Shown here piece by piece: positions 10,181 through 19,104 of a stretch of DNA of 64,000 bases (the stretch's first letter is position 1; each line of letters starts with the position of its first letter). Source of the DNA: Corynebacterium mustelae (lineage in GTDB: Bacteria > Actinomycetota > Actinomycetes > Mycobacteriales > Mycobacteriaceae); the NCBI RefSeq assembly GCF_001020985.1, contig NZ_CP011542.1, forward strand, positions 2,666,001 to 2,730,000. Reading direction: 5' to 3'. Both the position numbers and the translations under genes were made by a program. The notes below the pieces were generated by a model. That model saw only the letters and a list, made by a program, of their open reading frames with translations, was not told where the DNA came from and did not search any database.

Positions 10181-12214
10181 TTACGGAACCAACCTGAAGT
10201 AGCGCAGGATCGCGTAGATTACGCCGCCGAAGAAACCTGTGCCCAAAACACCCGCGACGATCTTCCAGATGGTCTCGCCATCGGCACTTCCACCATTTTG
10301 CGATTGATCAGCAACAACCACCGTGGCAGTCGCGGTCTTGTTCGAAACCGTTGCTGTTACAGTGTGGTCACCTAGTGTGGTTGGTGAGAACGTGAAGCTA
10401 TAAACACCGTCAGTCTCGGTGCCGCGCACGGTCTTGCCGTTGTAGGTAAATTGCACGTCTTGGCCAACCATCTTGGAGCCGTCGCGGGCAAGAACAGTCG
10501 CGTCGACGGTTGCGGTCTCGCCCAATTTGATGGTTGCGTTGCGCGGCGTGAGCGTGATTGATTCCACGATCTTGGAGTCTTCTTCTTCGACCAAGATCTT
10601 TGCCTCTGCTGACTTGTCTTCTACCTTTGCCGTGATGGTCTTTTCACCAAGAGTCGCGGCTGTATATTTGAATACGTAACTACCAGCTGGGCCTTCTTGG
10701 GCCGGTGTGGACTTCCCGTCAACCTCAAACGTAACGTTCTTCCCGGTCATCTTAGAGCCGTCTTGCGCGAGAACCGTCGCGGTCAGCGTTGCCTCAGTAC
10801 CAATCTTTACAGTCTGGGTTTCTGGGGCCACGCTTATCGACGCCAAGACGTCTGCCGGTTTCGGGTTAACTTTGACATCAATGCGCTTGGTCAAGCGGGA
10901 ACCGAAGTATGCGTCGACACGGATGTCACCCACTCGATCTGTAGTAAAGGTATGAACGAACTGACCAACTGGGTCGCCTTGTTTGTGCTGGACCGTGACT
11001 CGGTCGCCGCGATCGTAGCGCATTTCAATTGAATCAGCTGCAAATGGTTGTCCCTCATTGTCGATGAGCTGCGCGGTTATAACCACGTCCTTGCCACTGG
11101 TAACTTCGGCTGGCTCTGCACTGAGTCGAATTTCGCCAGCAACTGGTGCCGGCTTTGTAACCTGCACTTCGACAGGCTGTGACATTTTGTCCCCAACCTT
11201 AGCAACAGCAGTCAACGAACCAATCTTGGTGGTTTGGTACTGGTGGCTGAAAATTCCGTTGGTACCGGTTACCCCGGAGAATTTTTCTTCACCAATTTCA
11301 ATGGTTACAGGTGCACCAGCAACCGGCTGCTGTTGATCGTTCAGCGCAGTGGCATTGAAGGTAACCTTTTGACCATTCTCTACAGTTTTTGGCTCCGCAG
11401 TCAGGGTCACGGAATTCACGGCATTGACGTCAGAAACGACTTGTACTGCTGGCAGGGTCACTTCAGCTGACGGCGAACAACGAATCAGAGCTTTGAAATC
11501 GTTGGTCTTGTTGTAAGTCATATTCGCCATTGCGGTGAAAAACGCATTTTCCGCGGGGAAACCATTTTCGCCGGCAGGAACGGAATGACGTCGAATGGAG
11601 GGGCTAAATTTCCCCGCCTTGGTTGGTGTAAAGGTTAAATCGAAGCTTGGTGAAGCCATTTTAAATGTTGTCGAACCTGGTTCACCAGTCATTCCACCTG
11701 GTTCTAATGCAGCGATCATGTCGATAGCTGCCTCGGATGCCGGAATGTTATCGGTATCCTTATCGCCTTTAACAACGATGGACGAACCATCAATTTGCAC
11801 ACCAGCGCTGGCGACTGGAGTCACAACGGAGATATTGGGGTTTTCGATATTCTCCGGTAAATCAAAAGTCATTCGCCCTTGGGAGAGACTCTTAATCTGC
11901 AACGGAGTAGAACCCCAGAAGCCAAGCAAAATGGGGTTACGAAGATCCGCTTCGGCGACCTTCACCTTGTAGGTGACAGACGATCCCAATGTAGCTTCGG
12001 CAGGGGCATCGACCGTCATATTAAACTTCAGCCCATAAGACTTGTCGTATTTACCCACAACGTTAGATGTGAATCGTTCACTCGATCCGGGTTTTATATG
12101 GCAATCCATAGATATTTTTTCCGAAGCTTCTTCCGCTACGGCTACAGGGGTGGTGAGGATTGCCGCACCGAGTGCGGAAGCCATGACTACTGCGAGGTTT
12201 CGAATACCAAACAT
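10181..12214 (-). CDS. secreted, membrane-anchored multi-Ig-domain protein
   Basis: 677 aa from the ATG at 12214, chosen because AAGGAGGT lies 10 bp upstream; the longer frame from 12247 would include that ribosome site. Signal peptide (MFGIRNLAVV to AVAEE) is followed by one copy of the unknown domain in the neighbouring gene (Cys in DCHIKPG, DTDNIPASE, and IRCSPS). Then come four bacterial Ig-like repeats (about 270-635), each starting with a VxSITLTP-like strand. The last two are close copies around ATVLAxDGSKM. A membrane segment (about 648-668) precedes the tail LRYFRLVP. The Ig array looks like a stalk projecting the N-terminal domain. First gene of the two-gene operon; function unknown. 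Confidence 0.7.
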   Translation of the reverse strand: MFGIRNLAVVMASALGAAILTTPVAVAEEASEKISMDCHIKPGSSERFTSNVVGKYDKSYGLKFNMTVDAPAEATLGSSVTYKVKVAEADLRNPILLGFWGSTPLQIKSLSQGRMTFDLPENIENPNISVVTPVASAGVQIDGSSIVVKGDKDTDNIPASEAAIDMIAALEPGGMTGEPGSTTFKMASPSFDLTFTPTKAGKFSPSIRRHSVPAGENGFPAENAFFTAMANMTYNKTNDFKALIRCSPSAEVTLPAVQVVSDVNAVNSVTLTAEPKTVENGQKVTFNATALNDQQQPVAGAPVTIEIGEEKFSGVTGTNGIFSHQYQTTKIGSLTAVAKVGDKMSQPVEVQVTKPAPVAGEIRLSAEPAEVTSGKDVVITAQLIDNEGQPFAADSIEMRYDRGDRVTVQHKQGDPVGQFVHTFTTDRVGDIRVDAYFGSRLTKRIDVKVNPKPADVLASISVAPETQTVKIGTEATLTATVLAQDGSKMTGKNVTFEVDGKSTPAQEGPAGSYVFKYTAATLGEKTITAKVEDKSAEAKILVEEEDSKIVESITLTPRNATIKLGETATVDATVLARDGSKMVGQDVQFTYNGKTVRGTETDGVYSFTFSPTTLGDHTVTATVSNKTATATVVVADQSQNGGSADGETIWKIVAGVLGTGFFGGVIYAILRYFRLVP

Positions 12215-12484
12215 CGCCGATAATACCTCCTTATTATTTTCTTCCATTGATAATATAAGTTGAAATTAACATTCTGTTACAGGAAGAACCTTAAAAAATC
12301 ACTAGATTATCGGAGTAAAAGGCGAATAATTACGGTTTCCAACACAGGTGAAGCAGTTGTTTTTCCATTGATTTCAAGCAAAGATACAGCCAAATCGAAC
12401 TTAAATAAAAATAAGCGATACCTATACTTTAACTAAGATAAATCTTTGTGCATTTGTTGCTACATCACCCCCATATAACCCCCC

Positions 12485-12507
12485 AACGATACCATTAGGT
12501 TATCGTT
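12485..12507. promoter_or_regulatory. palindrome, possible operator
   Basis: AACGATA and TATCGTT are perfect 7-bp inverted arms around a 9-bp centre that pairs partly (CC..GG). No T run follows, so an operator is more likely than a terminator. It is about 270 bp upstream of the 677-aa surface-protein start. Regulator unknown. Confidence 0.35.
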
Positions 12508-12576
12508 CCACAGAGATTGAACACACCAGAAATCCCACATTTTTATCACAAAGATGGCTTAACCGCGACCACCAAA

Positions 12577-12587
12577 CGTCGAAAAGC
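12577..12587. repeat. intergenic CGTCGAAAAGC word
   Basis: Exact copy of the over-represented 11-mer, just beyond the terminator of the small secreted protein gene. Confidence 0.7.
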
Positions 12588-12591
12588 AAAA

Positions 12592-12628
12592 CCCACGACA
12601 TCGAGAAAAGTAGAACCGATACCGTGGG
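12592..12628 (-). terminator. terminator after the 92-aa protein gene
   Basis: CCCACG / CGTGGG arms with inner TATCG / CGAT pairing. On the minus strand GTTTTGC follows. Confidence 0.6.
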
Positions 12629-12673
12629 CGTAAAACCGCAGCTGTAATGCAGCTATTCAAAGATGCTTAAAAC

Positions 12674-12952
12674 TTAAAAGCGAATGCCAAACAATCCTAG
12701 AATCCGGCTTGCAAATACCGAAATGAAGGCCAGGACACCAACGACGATCCCGAATACGATCAGAATCGTGCGGAGGGTTTTACTCTGACGTTCAGTATGG
12801 AAAATCTGAGGAGTTTCAGATTCTTTAACTGCCTGTTGTTCCACGACGACACCTGGAACTGTGACCGCAGGGCTAGCAGAAGCAGCTGGAGCCACGATCG
12901 GCGCGGAGACAGCCACAGCTGTGCATAATGCGGTTGCGATACGTTTTTTCAT
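12674..12952 (-). CDS. small secreted protein with C-terminal membrane anchor
   Basis: 92 aa. Signal peptide to about residue 27 (AASASP), a 30-residue outer segment, then one membrane segment (about 60-82) and a tail ending GLFGIRF. AGGAGA precedes the ATG by 8 bp. The anchor and hydrophobic tail resemble those of the HtaA-domain protein and the two large surface proteins. This gene looks like a reduced member, or an anchor partner, of that set. It lies just after the rpmA terminator. No known family recognised. Confidence 0.65.
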   Translation of the reverse strand: MKKRIATALCTAVAVSAPIVAPAASASPAVTVPGVVVEQQAVKESETPQIFHTERQSKTLRTILIVFGIVVGVLAFISVFASRILGLFGIRF

Positions 12953-13001
12953 GTTGTGATTCTCCTGAGATTTAACACGTGGATCTTACACATAATAAAA
13001 G

Positions 13002-13025
13002 ACCGACCCGAGAAATAGGGTCGGT
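13002..13025. terminator. terminator after rplU-rpmA
   Basis: Stem ACCGACCC / GGGTCGGT with an 8-nt loop. TTTTTT follows on the plus strand and CTTTTATT on the minus strand. It ends the ribosomal protein operon 16 bp past the rpmA stop. Confidence 0.9.
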
Positions 13026-13041
13026 TTTTTAAAAAAGTGGC

Positions 13042-13299
13042 TTATGCCTCTACTGGAACAATGTTCACAGTGCGGCGGTTGCGCTTGATGCTAAATTGCA
13101 CAGAGCCTGGCTTCAAAGCGAACAGAGTATCGTCGCCACCACGGCCGACGTTCTCACCTGGGTGGAACTTGGTGCCACGCTGACGGACGAGGATCTCGCC
13201 GGCGTTGACCCGCTGGCCACCGAATCGCTTAACACCAAGGCGCTTGGCCTCGGAATCACGACCGTTGCTGGAGCTAGATGCACCCTTCTTGTGTGCCAT
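13042..13299 (-). CDS. rpmA: 50S ribosomal protein L27
   Basis: 85 aa, normal length. Starts [22 protein letters not shown], the standard L27 N-terminus that reaches the peptidyl transferase centre, followed by [22 protein letters not shown]. No extra N-terminal extension of the kind cleaved in some Firmicutes. It follows rplU by 43 bp in the same operon. Confidence 0.98.
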   Translation of the reverse strand: MAHKKGASSSSNGRDSEAKRLGVKRFGGQRVNAGEILVRQRGTKFHPGENVGRGGDDTLFALKPGSVQFSIKRNRRTVNIVPVEA

Positions 13300-13342
13300 T
13301 TCGGTTTCCCTCCTTTTTAGGGTTTAGGTAGGCCGGTGAGCC

Positions 13343-13648
13343 TTACTTGATGCCAGTTACCTTAAGCACGGTCAGCTTTTGACGGTGACCTTGACGCTTC
13401 TTGTAACCGGTTTTGTTCTTGTACTTTAAAATCTTGATCTTTGGGCCCTTAACGGCCTCAACGATCTCGGCAGTGACCTTCACCTTAGCGAGGTCCTCAG
13501 CTTTGGTAGTAACATTTGCGCCATCGACGAGAAGAACCGGGGTGAGAGCCACGGACGAACCTGGCTCACCCTCGATCTTCTCGACCTTGACGAGGTCACC
13601 TTCGGCAACCTTGTACTGCTTGCCGCCGGTCTTGACGATCGCGTACAT
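13343..13648 (-). CDS. rplU: 50S ribosomal protein L21
   Basis: 101 aa. Starts [14 protein letters not shown], the L21 signature, and ends with [11 protein letters not shown], its rRNA-binding region. ATG with AAGGGG upstream. It heads the rplU-rpmA operon; the 169 bp before it, after the rne stop, should hold the promoter. Confidence 0.98.
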   Translation of the reverse strand: MYAIVKTGGKQYKVAEGDLVKVEKIEGEPGSSVALTPVLLVDGANVTTKAEDLAKVKVTAEIVEAVKGPKIKILKYKNKTGYKKRQGHRQKLTVLKVTGIK

Positions 13649-13817
13649 ACGAGGGCTACCCCTTATCTATTCTCAGGATCAGGTGAGAGTTTCATAGCCC
13701 ACCCGATGGAACTAACGTTTACTTTCATTGTGTTTTAAACAGTTGCGGTCGGCGAATCCTGCTTAAAACAGCGACTGTCAAAGACTACCCTTTAATGCAT
13801 AGAAAAGACAAACTGCG

Positions 13818-16757
13818 TCATTTCCGTGTGCCCCGGCGCACAGCGCGTCGCCGCCCACGAGAAGCAGTCTCCGGCTGGGTTGGTTGCGACTCCGACTCTA
13901 GTTTTTGAGGGCTAACCTTGGTATCAGCCGAAGTGCGGGTTGTGGATTTGCGTACGACACGACGTCGTTTCCCGCCAGATGCTTGACGACGCTCCACAGC
14001 CACGGTTTCCGGCGCGTTCTTTCGGACTGCCCGCCGCCGTTTACGACCATGCGCGCCCTCACCCAGGTGCGAAATTGCGGCGATGTTTGCTTCTTTTTCG
14101 TCGTCCTCGACCTCAGTCACTTGCGGCTGCGTATCAAAGTCCTCAGGACGCGGCGGGATATCCGAGACGGAGTTTCCGCGTGTCCTACGTCTACGGCGCG
14201 GTGATTGTTCAAACTCCGCCACTGCCTGCTCATAGGTGTCTGGAAGGATACTCTGTGACGTTTCATCCGCAGAGATTGAACCGGACTTGGCTGCCGCTGC
14301 ATCAGTATCTTCGGACTCCTCCGGCAAGGCTATGACCGCAGCTGCCAACTCTTCGATGGAAGGCGATTCGGCTTCCCGTTCCGGTTGTTTAACAACGACA
14401 CCATCGCCATCAACCCCGGCAGCTTCGTTATCTTCCGCAGTTTGCATGGCGACTACAGCTGGATGCTGGGTGGGGTCCTGATGCAAAACACCGTGTTTAC
14501 CGCGTGGCGTGGTGGAATCTCGTTGCTCGACCGGATCATCATGGATTAGGACACCCCGGCCACCGCATTCCTCACATTCCGTAGCGAAAGTCTCAAGTAA
14601 ACCGGTTCCCAATCGTTTCCGGGTCATTTGAACCAAGCCTAAGCTCGTGACCTCAGAAATCTGATGTCGAGTGCGATCTCGGCCTAGTGCCTCAGTGAGC
14701 CTCCGCAGCACCAGATCTTGGTTTTCTGGCAACACCATGTCGATGAAATCGACCACGATCATGCCGCCTAGATCTCGAAGCCGCATTTGGCGAACAATTT
14801 CCTCCGCAGCTTCTAGGTTATTTTTCGTAACGGTTTCTTCCAGATTTCCGCCCTGACCGGTGAACTTGCCAGTATTGACATCAATGACGGTCATAGCCTC
14901 GGTCCGATCAATGACTAAGGTTCCACCAGATGGCAGCCATACTTTCCGGCTAAGTGCTTTCTTTAATTGTTCGTCCACCCGATGCACCATAAACGCATCT
15001 TGTCCGTCGTGTTCTAAGCGATCGAAACGCTGAAGCCGCGACAGCAAATCAGGCGCAACCGATTGGATATACGCATGAACGGTGTTCCATGCCCGCTTAC
15101 CGTCAACAACAAGCGCGGAGAAATCCTCGTTAAACAGATCGCGGATAACCTTCACCAACATGTTCGGCTCTTCGTACATGGTGACGGGCTTTGCGCCTTT
15201 GGATTCTTTTTCTTTCTCGGTGCGCTCTTGGATTTGCTCCCACAGATTGTGCAAGCGGTTAACGTCAGCGGCGATAGCCTCTTCCGAAACTCCTTCCGCA
15301 GCAGTCCGGATGATTGCTCCCCCGTCGTTGGGCACAACGTCACGCAGGATGGACTTTAACCGTTTGCGTTCCGGGGCCGGGAGTTTCCGGGAAATCCCTG
15401 CGGACTTACCACCGGGTACGTACACCAGGTAGCGGCCAGCAAGCGAAATCTGTGTGGTCAGCCGTGCGCCTTTTTGCCCCACCGGGTCCTTGGCAACCTG
15501 AACCAATACTTGATCGCCAGATTTAAGTGCCTGCTCTATCTTGCGATTACGTCCACCTAGGCCAGCGGCACGCCAATCTACCTCACCTGCATAAAGCACG
15601 CCGTTGCGTCCTTTGCCTATGTCGATGAAAGCTGCCTCCATGGATGCTAGGACGTTTTGCACCCGGCCCAGGTAGATGTTGCCTACCATGGACGACTGGG
15701 TGTCTGAGGTGACGAAGTGCTCAACAAGCATGTCGTCTTCCAACACGCCCACCTGCGTGACCATGCCCGGATGGTCGGTGCGTTCGCGTTCCCGAACCAC
15801 CATTACCCGGTTAACTGATTCCCGGCGCGCTAGAAACTCGGCTTCGGAAACGATGTGGCGTTTCTTGCGCGATTCCTCACGCATTTCCACCCGACGTCGC
15901 CGTTGCGCCTCCAATCGCGTCGAGCCTTTGAGGGCAAGCGGCTTGCTGATGGGTTGATCGTCTTCGTCGATTAGCTCCGGTTTTCCGGCGCCGCGTCCGG
16001 TTCCACGGCGACCCCGGCGTCGTTTGCGTGGAGAGGAGTCGCTGCTATTTTCGTCATCGTCATCACTGCTGTCGTAATACTCCATGTCGTAGTCATCGTC
16101 GTCGTTGCTGTCGACGGTGGGTGCGACGAATAGCGGCATGCTAAAGCCAACAGTGCGCGGCGCAGGTGTGATTACCGGTTCTAATTCCTCTTCTTCGTCT
16201 ATGAGGCTAAATTCTGGAAGATTCGACGAAACTAAAGATGCGGCCGACTTGGATGTGTCTGCTGCGTCTGAATCCGCCTCCACGGCTGCGGGAGTTTCGC
16301 TCTCGCTCAAAAGACCACGATCCAACCGATCGGCAATGTCTTGTTGAACTTTTTGTTCGATTTGGTTGATTTCGTTTTCAACGTTTTTCTCTACTCGGTG
16401 GCGGATTTTTTCGTCGTCTTCTGCCTTTTCCAACGGTTCGCCGGTTTGTTCCGCGAGTTCACGCTCGACTTTTTGCTCAATCTGGTTGATTTCGTTTTCA
16501 ACGTTCTTTTCCACCCGATACCGTAGTTTTTCTTCCTCGGTATACGTGTCATCGGCATTTGCTGTCGTTTTGGCTAGCGCGTCTAGGACTTTTTCCGCTT
16601 CATCGCGGGTCAGATTGGATTGAGCGACCTTTTTCAATCCGATCTCAGCGAGGGAGGTGATGAGTTCCTTGGAACTTAATCCAAGGTTCTTTGCTAAGAC
16701 ATGTACGCGGGTTTTTTCACCGAGCGCACTGCGGTCAAATGTAGTTATGTCAGCCAT
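13818..16757 (-). CDS. rne: ribonuclease E/G
   Basis: 979 aa endoribonuclease for mRNA decay and rRNA/tRNA processing. The N-terminal ~300 residues are an actinobacterial extension. It starts with a small IF2N-like helical domain (about 10-65), then a charged region in which the 17-residue unit RVEKNVENEINQIEQKV occurs twice, then an acidic patch and a basic RKRRRGRRGTGRG patch. The core has the S1 domain (NIYLGRVQNVLASMEAAFIDIG), the DNase-I-like catalytic region (FIDMVLP) and the zinc-link cysteines in ECEECGG. The basic C-terminal tail (KRRRAVRK repeats) likely binds RNA or partners. AGGAGA precedes the ATG. The usual rne-rplU-rpmA order is kept. Confidence 0.95.
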   Translation of the reverse strand: MADITTFDRSALGEKTRVHVLAKNLGLSSKELITSLAEIGLKKVAQSNLTRDEAEKVLDALAKTTANADDTYTEEEKLRYRVEKNVENEINQIEQKVERELAEQTGEPLEKAEDDEKIRHRVEKNVENEINQIEQKVQQDIADRLDRGLLSESETPAAVEADSDAADTSKSAASLVSSNLPEFSLIDEEEELEPVITPAPRTVGFSMPLFVAPTVDSNDDDDYDMEYYDSSDDDDENSSDSSPRKRRRGRRGTGRGAGKPELIDEDDQPISKPLALKGSTRLEAQRRRRVEMREESRKKRHIVSEAEFLARRESVNRVMVVRERERTDHPGMVTQVGVLEDDMLVEHFVTSDTQSSMVGNIYLGRVQNVLASMEAAFIDIGKGRNGVLYAGEVDWRAAGLGGRNRKIEQALKSGDQVLVQVAKDPVGQKGARLTTQISLAGRYLVYVPGGKSAGISRKLPAPERKRLKSILRDVVPNDGGAIIRTAAEGVSEEAIAADVNRLHNLWEQIQERTEKEKESKGAKPVTMYEEPNMLVKVIRDLFNEDFSALVVDGKRAWNTVHAYIQSVAPDLLSRLQRFDRLEHDGQDAFMVHRVDEQLKKALSRKVWLPSGGTLVIDRTEAMTVIDVNTGKFTGQGGNLEETVTKNNLEAAEEIVRQMRLRDLGGMIVVDFIDMVLPENQDLVLRRLTEALGRDRTRHQISEVTSLGLVQMTRKRLGTGLLETFATECEECGGRGVLIHDDPVEQRDSTTPRGKHGVLHQDPTQHPAVVAMQTAEDNEAAGVDGDGVVVKQPEREAESPSIEELAAAVIALPEESEDTDAAAAKSGSISADETSQSILPDTYEQAVAEFEQSPRRRRRTRGNSVSDIPPRPEDFDTQPQVTEVEDDEKEANIAAISHLGEGAHGRKRRRAVRKNAPETVAVERRQASGGKRRRVVRKSTTRTSADTKVSPQKLESESQPTQPETASRGRRRAVRRGTRK

Positions 16758-17164
16758 TTTGTTCTCCTGGCATAGGTTTTTACAAACGTTTCGGGCGCCT
16801 GAAAGTCAGCCTCACAAAACGCTTCTTTTATGGTTTGTGACTATGAAGTTGTGTGTGGTGCGAACATATTCTTATGCTTCTCCTCTTTGGCACGCACCAT
16901 CCCATTGTTTCACAAAGGGGTGGGCTTGTGCAGTAAACCACTGTTTGCCGTGTCTTGAATTAACACATGAGTGTTTTTCTCAGGTTTACCCTCCCCCGGT
17001 GAGCAAGGGGTTAGTCCCGGGGTAAGGCAGCCGCCAAGGTATTGATCAGGAGAAATCATTTTTATTCGTTCCGGGGGTAACGCTTGGGGATCGCGTCAAC
17101 ATTGTTTACACAACCTGCTACAACTAATATTTACCTGGTATGCAAATTAAGAAAGGGTGAGAAT
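16758..17164. other. divergent promoter region between rne and the RskA-like gene
   Basis: 407 bp without a gene. The left part should hold the rne promoter. A GC-rich stretch (about 16985-17080) carries two CCGGGG(G)TAA words at 17012 and 17070 and a CCCCCGG word able to pair with them, so a folded RNA is possible. Close to the RskA-like start the DNA becomes AT-rich (TTGTTTACAC ... CAACTAATATT), a plausible plus-strand promoter. Confidence 0.4.
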
Positions 17165-17890
17165 ATGCAGGAACCACACCGAAATGGTGATACCCCCGTT
17201 TTCGATGATTTGGTGGATACCTTACTCTTCTCCCCAGACGCAGAGCCCAGAACCGAGCAAGCACTAGAAACCGACTCACCTTCTTTCGAGGCCGAGTCAG
17301 CACCAACAACAAAATCCAACCGCGCCAATCTTTGGTTTGCAGTTGCCGCAGCCTGTAGCGTCCTCGCACTCAGCAGTGGTCTTTATATTTTTGATGAGAT
17401 GCGAAATAACGAACAGGCAGCTGCCGAGCTTAGTTCTCAGCTTCCGACAGAGCCATCTGCGATGTCACGTATCACCATGGTTGATCCAACTAACACTTCC
17501 GCAGAATCTGCTGAAATTACAGAAGCTGAGGTTTTTGCCGAACCAGAAGAACCCCAGGCAATAACGCTTGAATCAATAACTACAGCTGAAGATGCACAGG
17601 TTCAGGTTATCGACATCTACGGGGCGCGGGGAGAGATTCACTCATCAGCAGCATTGGGACAAGCCGGGCTTTTCGTCACAGGTTTCCCCACCCCACCTCC
17701 CGGGATTGGTATCCAGATGTGGACGACCAATCCAGAGGGAGTCGTGTCGTCTGCCGGAATGGTCACCCCGACCGACAGCGGCACTTGGATGCCCGCCGCA
17801 CCTGGAACTACTCGCATTATGCTCAGCGAAGAACCAGAGACAGGTAGCGAGAACCCGACCGGTGGCGTTATCGTTGACTACGGATTTTAA
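17165..17890 (+). CDS. membrane protein with RskA-like (anti-sigma-factor) C-terminal domain
   Basis: 241 aa from the ATG at 17165, preceded by AAAGGGTGAG. A ~60-residue acidic cytoplasmic part, one membrane segment (about 58-78) and an external C-terminal domain that resembles anti-sigma-K factor RskA (GIGIQMWTTNPEGVVSSAG, then VIVDYGF). The N-terminus lacks the HxxxCxxC zinc motif and obvious anti-sigma helix pattern, and no sigma factor gene is adjacent. So an anti-sigma role is uncertain. It converges on the membrane protein gene with 4 bp between stop codons. Confidence 0.6.
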   Translation: MQEPHRNGDTPVFDDLVDTLLFSPDAEPRTEQALETDSPSFEAESAPTTKSNRANLWFAVAAACSVLALSSGLYIFDEMRNNEQAAAELSSQLPTEPSAMSRITMVDPTNTSAESAEITEAEVFAEPEEPQAITLESITTAEDAQVQVIDIYGARGEIHSSAALGQAGLFVTGFPTPPPGIGIQMWTTNPEGVVSSAGMVTPTDSGTWMPAAPGTTRIMLSEEPETGSENPTGGVIVDYGF

Positions 17891-17894
17891 GCCG

Positions 17895-18413
17895 CTAAGC
17901 GGTGCTTCGTTCGCGACCAAATTCCACCGCACATCTGGCAAGCGAGACAGAGAAAAATGCTATCCAGAGTGGCAAAATGGTAAACCGTCCAACATCGGGC
18001 AGGTAGACCATGCAGAACATGCTGGTTGCTACGGTTATAAATGCACCTACGCTGATGGAGACGAGCATTTGTGGCAGCGCAAAAATGAAGGCGGCGGTGA
18101 TGTAAGTGACGGTGATGATCGCAACGTCGCCGATTAGCCCCCAGAGTGATATTGCAAGTCCGATAAGCACAATTACATTGCCGAGTGCCCAACGATTGCT
18201 CCCGTGGTTGTAAGCATCAAAGCCAAACCCGATGATGTAAACCATACAAAACGTGACCCAAATAATCAGGGCGCTAGCCCACGCGACCGGTGAGGCGATA
18301 GCCGCTATAACCGGCAGCAGCGTGGAACATCCGAATGCTAGCCAGACCCCGCCAGCGACAGCCGCAACCGGATCGAATTTTCGACGTGGCGCCACAACTG
18401 CATTTGCCTCCAT
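17895..18413 (-). CDS. multi-pass membrane protein, resembles a sensor-kinase membrane domain without the kinase
   Basis: 172 aa from the ATG at 18413, chosen because GAGGAGG lies about 9 bp upstream; a longer frame from 18473 has no such site. Five or six hydrophobic segments fill it and it ends SLARCAVEFGRERSTA. The layout recalls the N-terminal membrane part of NarL-type sensor kinases, which normally continue into the ERxRIARELHD dimerisation box. Here a TAG stops the frame at that point and no kinase sequence follows. Either a degraded kinase or an independent membrane protein; the family is not certain. Confidence 0.5.
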   Translation of the reverse strand: MEANAVVAPRRKFDPVAAVAGGVWLAFGCSTLLPVIAAIASPVAWASALIIWVTFCMVYIIGFGFDAYNHGSNRWALGNVIVLIGLAISLWGLIGDVAIITVTYITAAFIFALPQMLVSISVGAFITVATSMFCMVYLPDVGRFTILPLWIAFFSVSLARCAVEFGRERSTA

Positions 18414-18628
18414 TTTTCGCACTCCTCCTCTCAGATGCTTCTTATCACCCGGTTTTCCACACATAAGCTGCATGAACCCAATCCAACAAGCAAAGCTAAA
18501 CTGAGAATAATTTAACCTACAACTATATATTGGCCAAATCAGTATTAAGCATTACATTATTGGATTCCCTCAGCCAATAGATTGACCCACCGTTGCCCCC
18601 GCCTGACTCGCCCTATAACGCAGAAAAA

Positions 18629-18662
18629 TCCCGCTGCTCATAATCAACAGAGAACAGCGGGA
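18629..18662 (-). terminator. terminator after ndk
   Basis: Stem TCCCGCTG / CAGCGGGA. On the minus strand ATTTTTCTG follows. It lies 15 bp past the ndk stop. Confidence 0.85.
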
Positions 18663-18676
18663 AGGGGAACGAAGTG

Positions 18677-19087
18677 TTAAAGGTTAGGGAACCAGATGCC
18701 AATTTCCCGTGCAGCGGATTCCTCGGAATCGGAGCCGTGAACCACGTTTTCAGCAACGTTCAAAGCAAAATCGCCTCGGATTGTGCCAGGGGTAGCCTTA
18801 GCCACCGGATCGGTGCCACCAGCTAGCTGGCGCCATGCGTCGATCGCACGTGGGCCTTCGATCACGCCAGCAACAAGCGGTGCGGATGTGATGAATTCAA
18901 CTAGTTCCCCGAAGAAAGGCTTGTCAGCATGCTCAGCGTAGTGCTTTTCAGCGGTTTCTCGATCCGCGACGCGCAGATCCAATGCCACGAGCTTCAAGCC
19001 TTTGCGCTCAATCCGAGCGATGATTTCACCAACATGGCCAGATGCAACACCGTCTGGCTTAATCAGAATCAAGGTACGTTCAGTCAT
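18677..19087 (-). CDS. ndk: nucleoside diphosphate kinase
   Basis: 136 aa. It moves the terminal phosphate between nucleoside tri- and diphosphates through a phospho-histidine. The signature NVVHGSDS carries the active His near residue 117, and [10 protein letters not shown] opens the protein. ATG start. Gene order folC-DUF4233-ndk is conserved across corynebacteria and mycobacteria. Confidence 0.97.
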   Translation of the reverse strand: MTERTLILIKPDGVASGHVGEIIARIERKGLKLVALDLRVADRETAEKHYAEHADKPFFGELVEFITSAPLVAGVIEGPRAIDAWRQLAGGTDPVAKATPGTIRGDFALNVAENVVHGSDSEESAAREIGIWFPNL

Positions 19088-19104
19088 GGTTATTCAGTTT
19101 ATAC

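Larger units (their letters stand above)
12215..12591. other. non-coding region upstream of the surface-protein operon
   Basis: AT-rich stretch with no convincing gene, continuing to 12673 through a terminator. It should contain the promoter of the 677-aa gene (reading left). It holds a 23-bp palindrome at 12485 and one copy of the CGTCGAAAAGC word at 12577. Confidence 0.6.

Noticed and set aside
12248..12484. C-rich words recalling 6C RNA
   Set aside because: No two hairpins with C-rich loops can be drawn.
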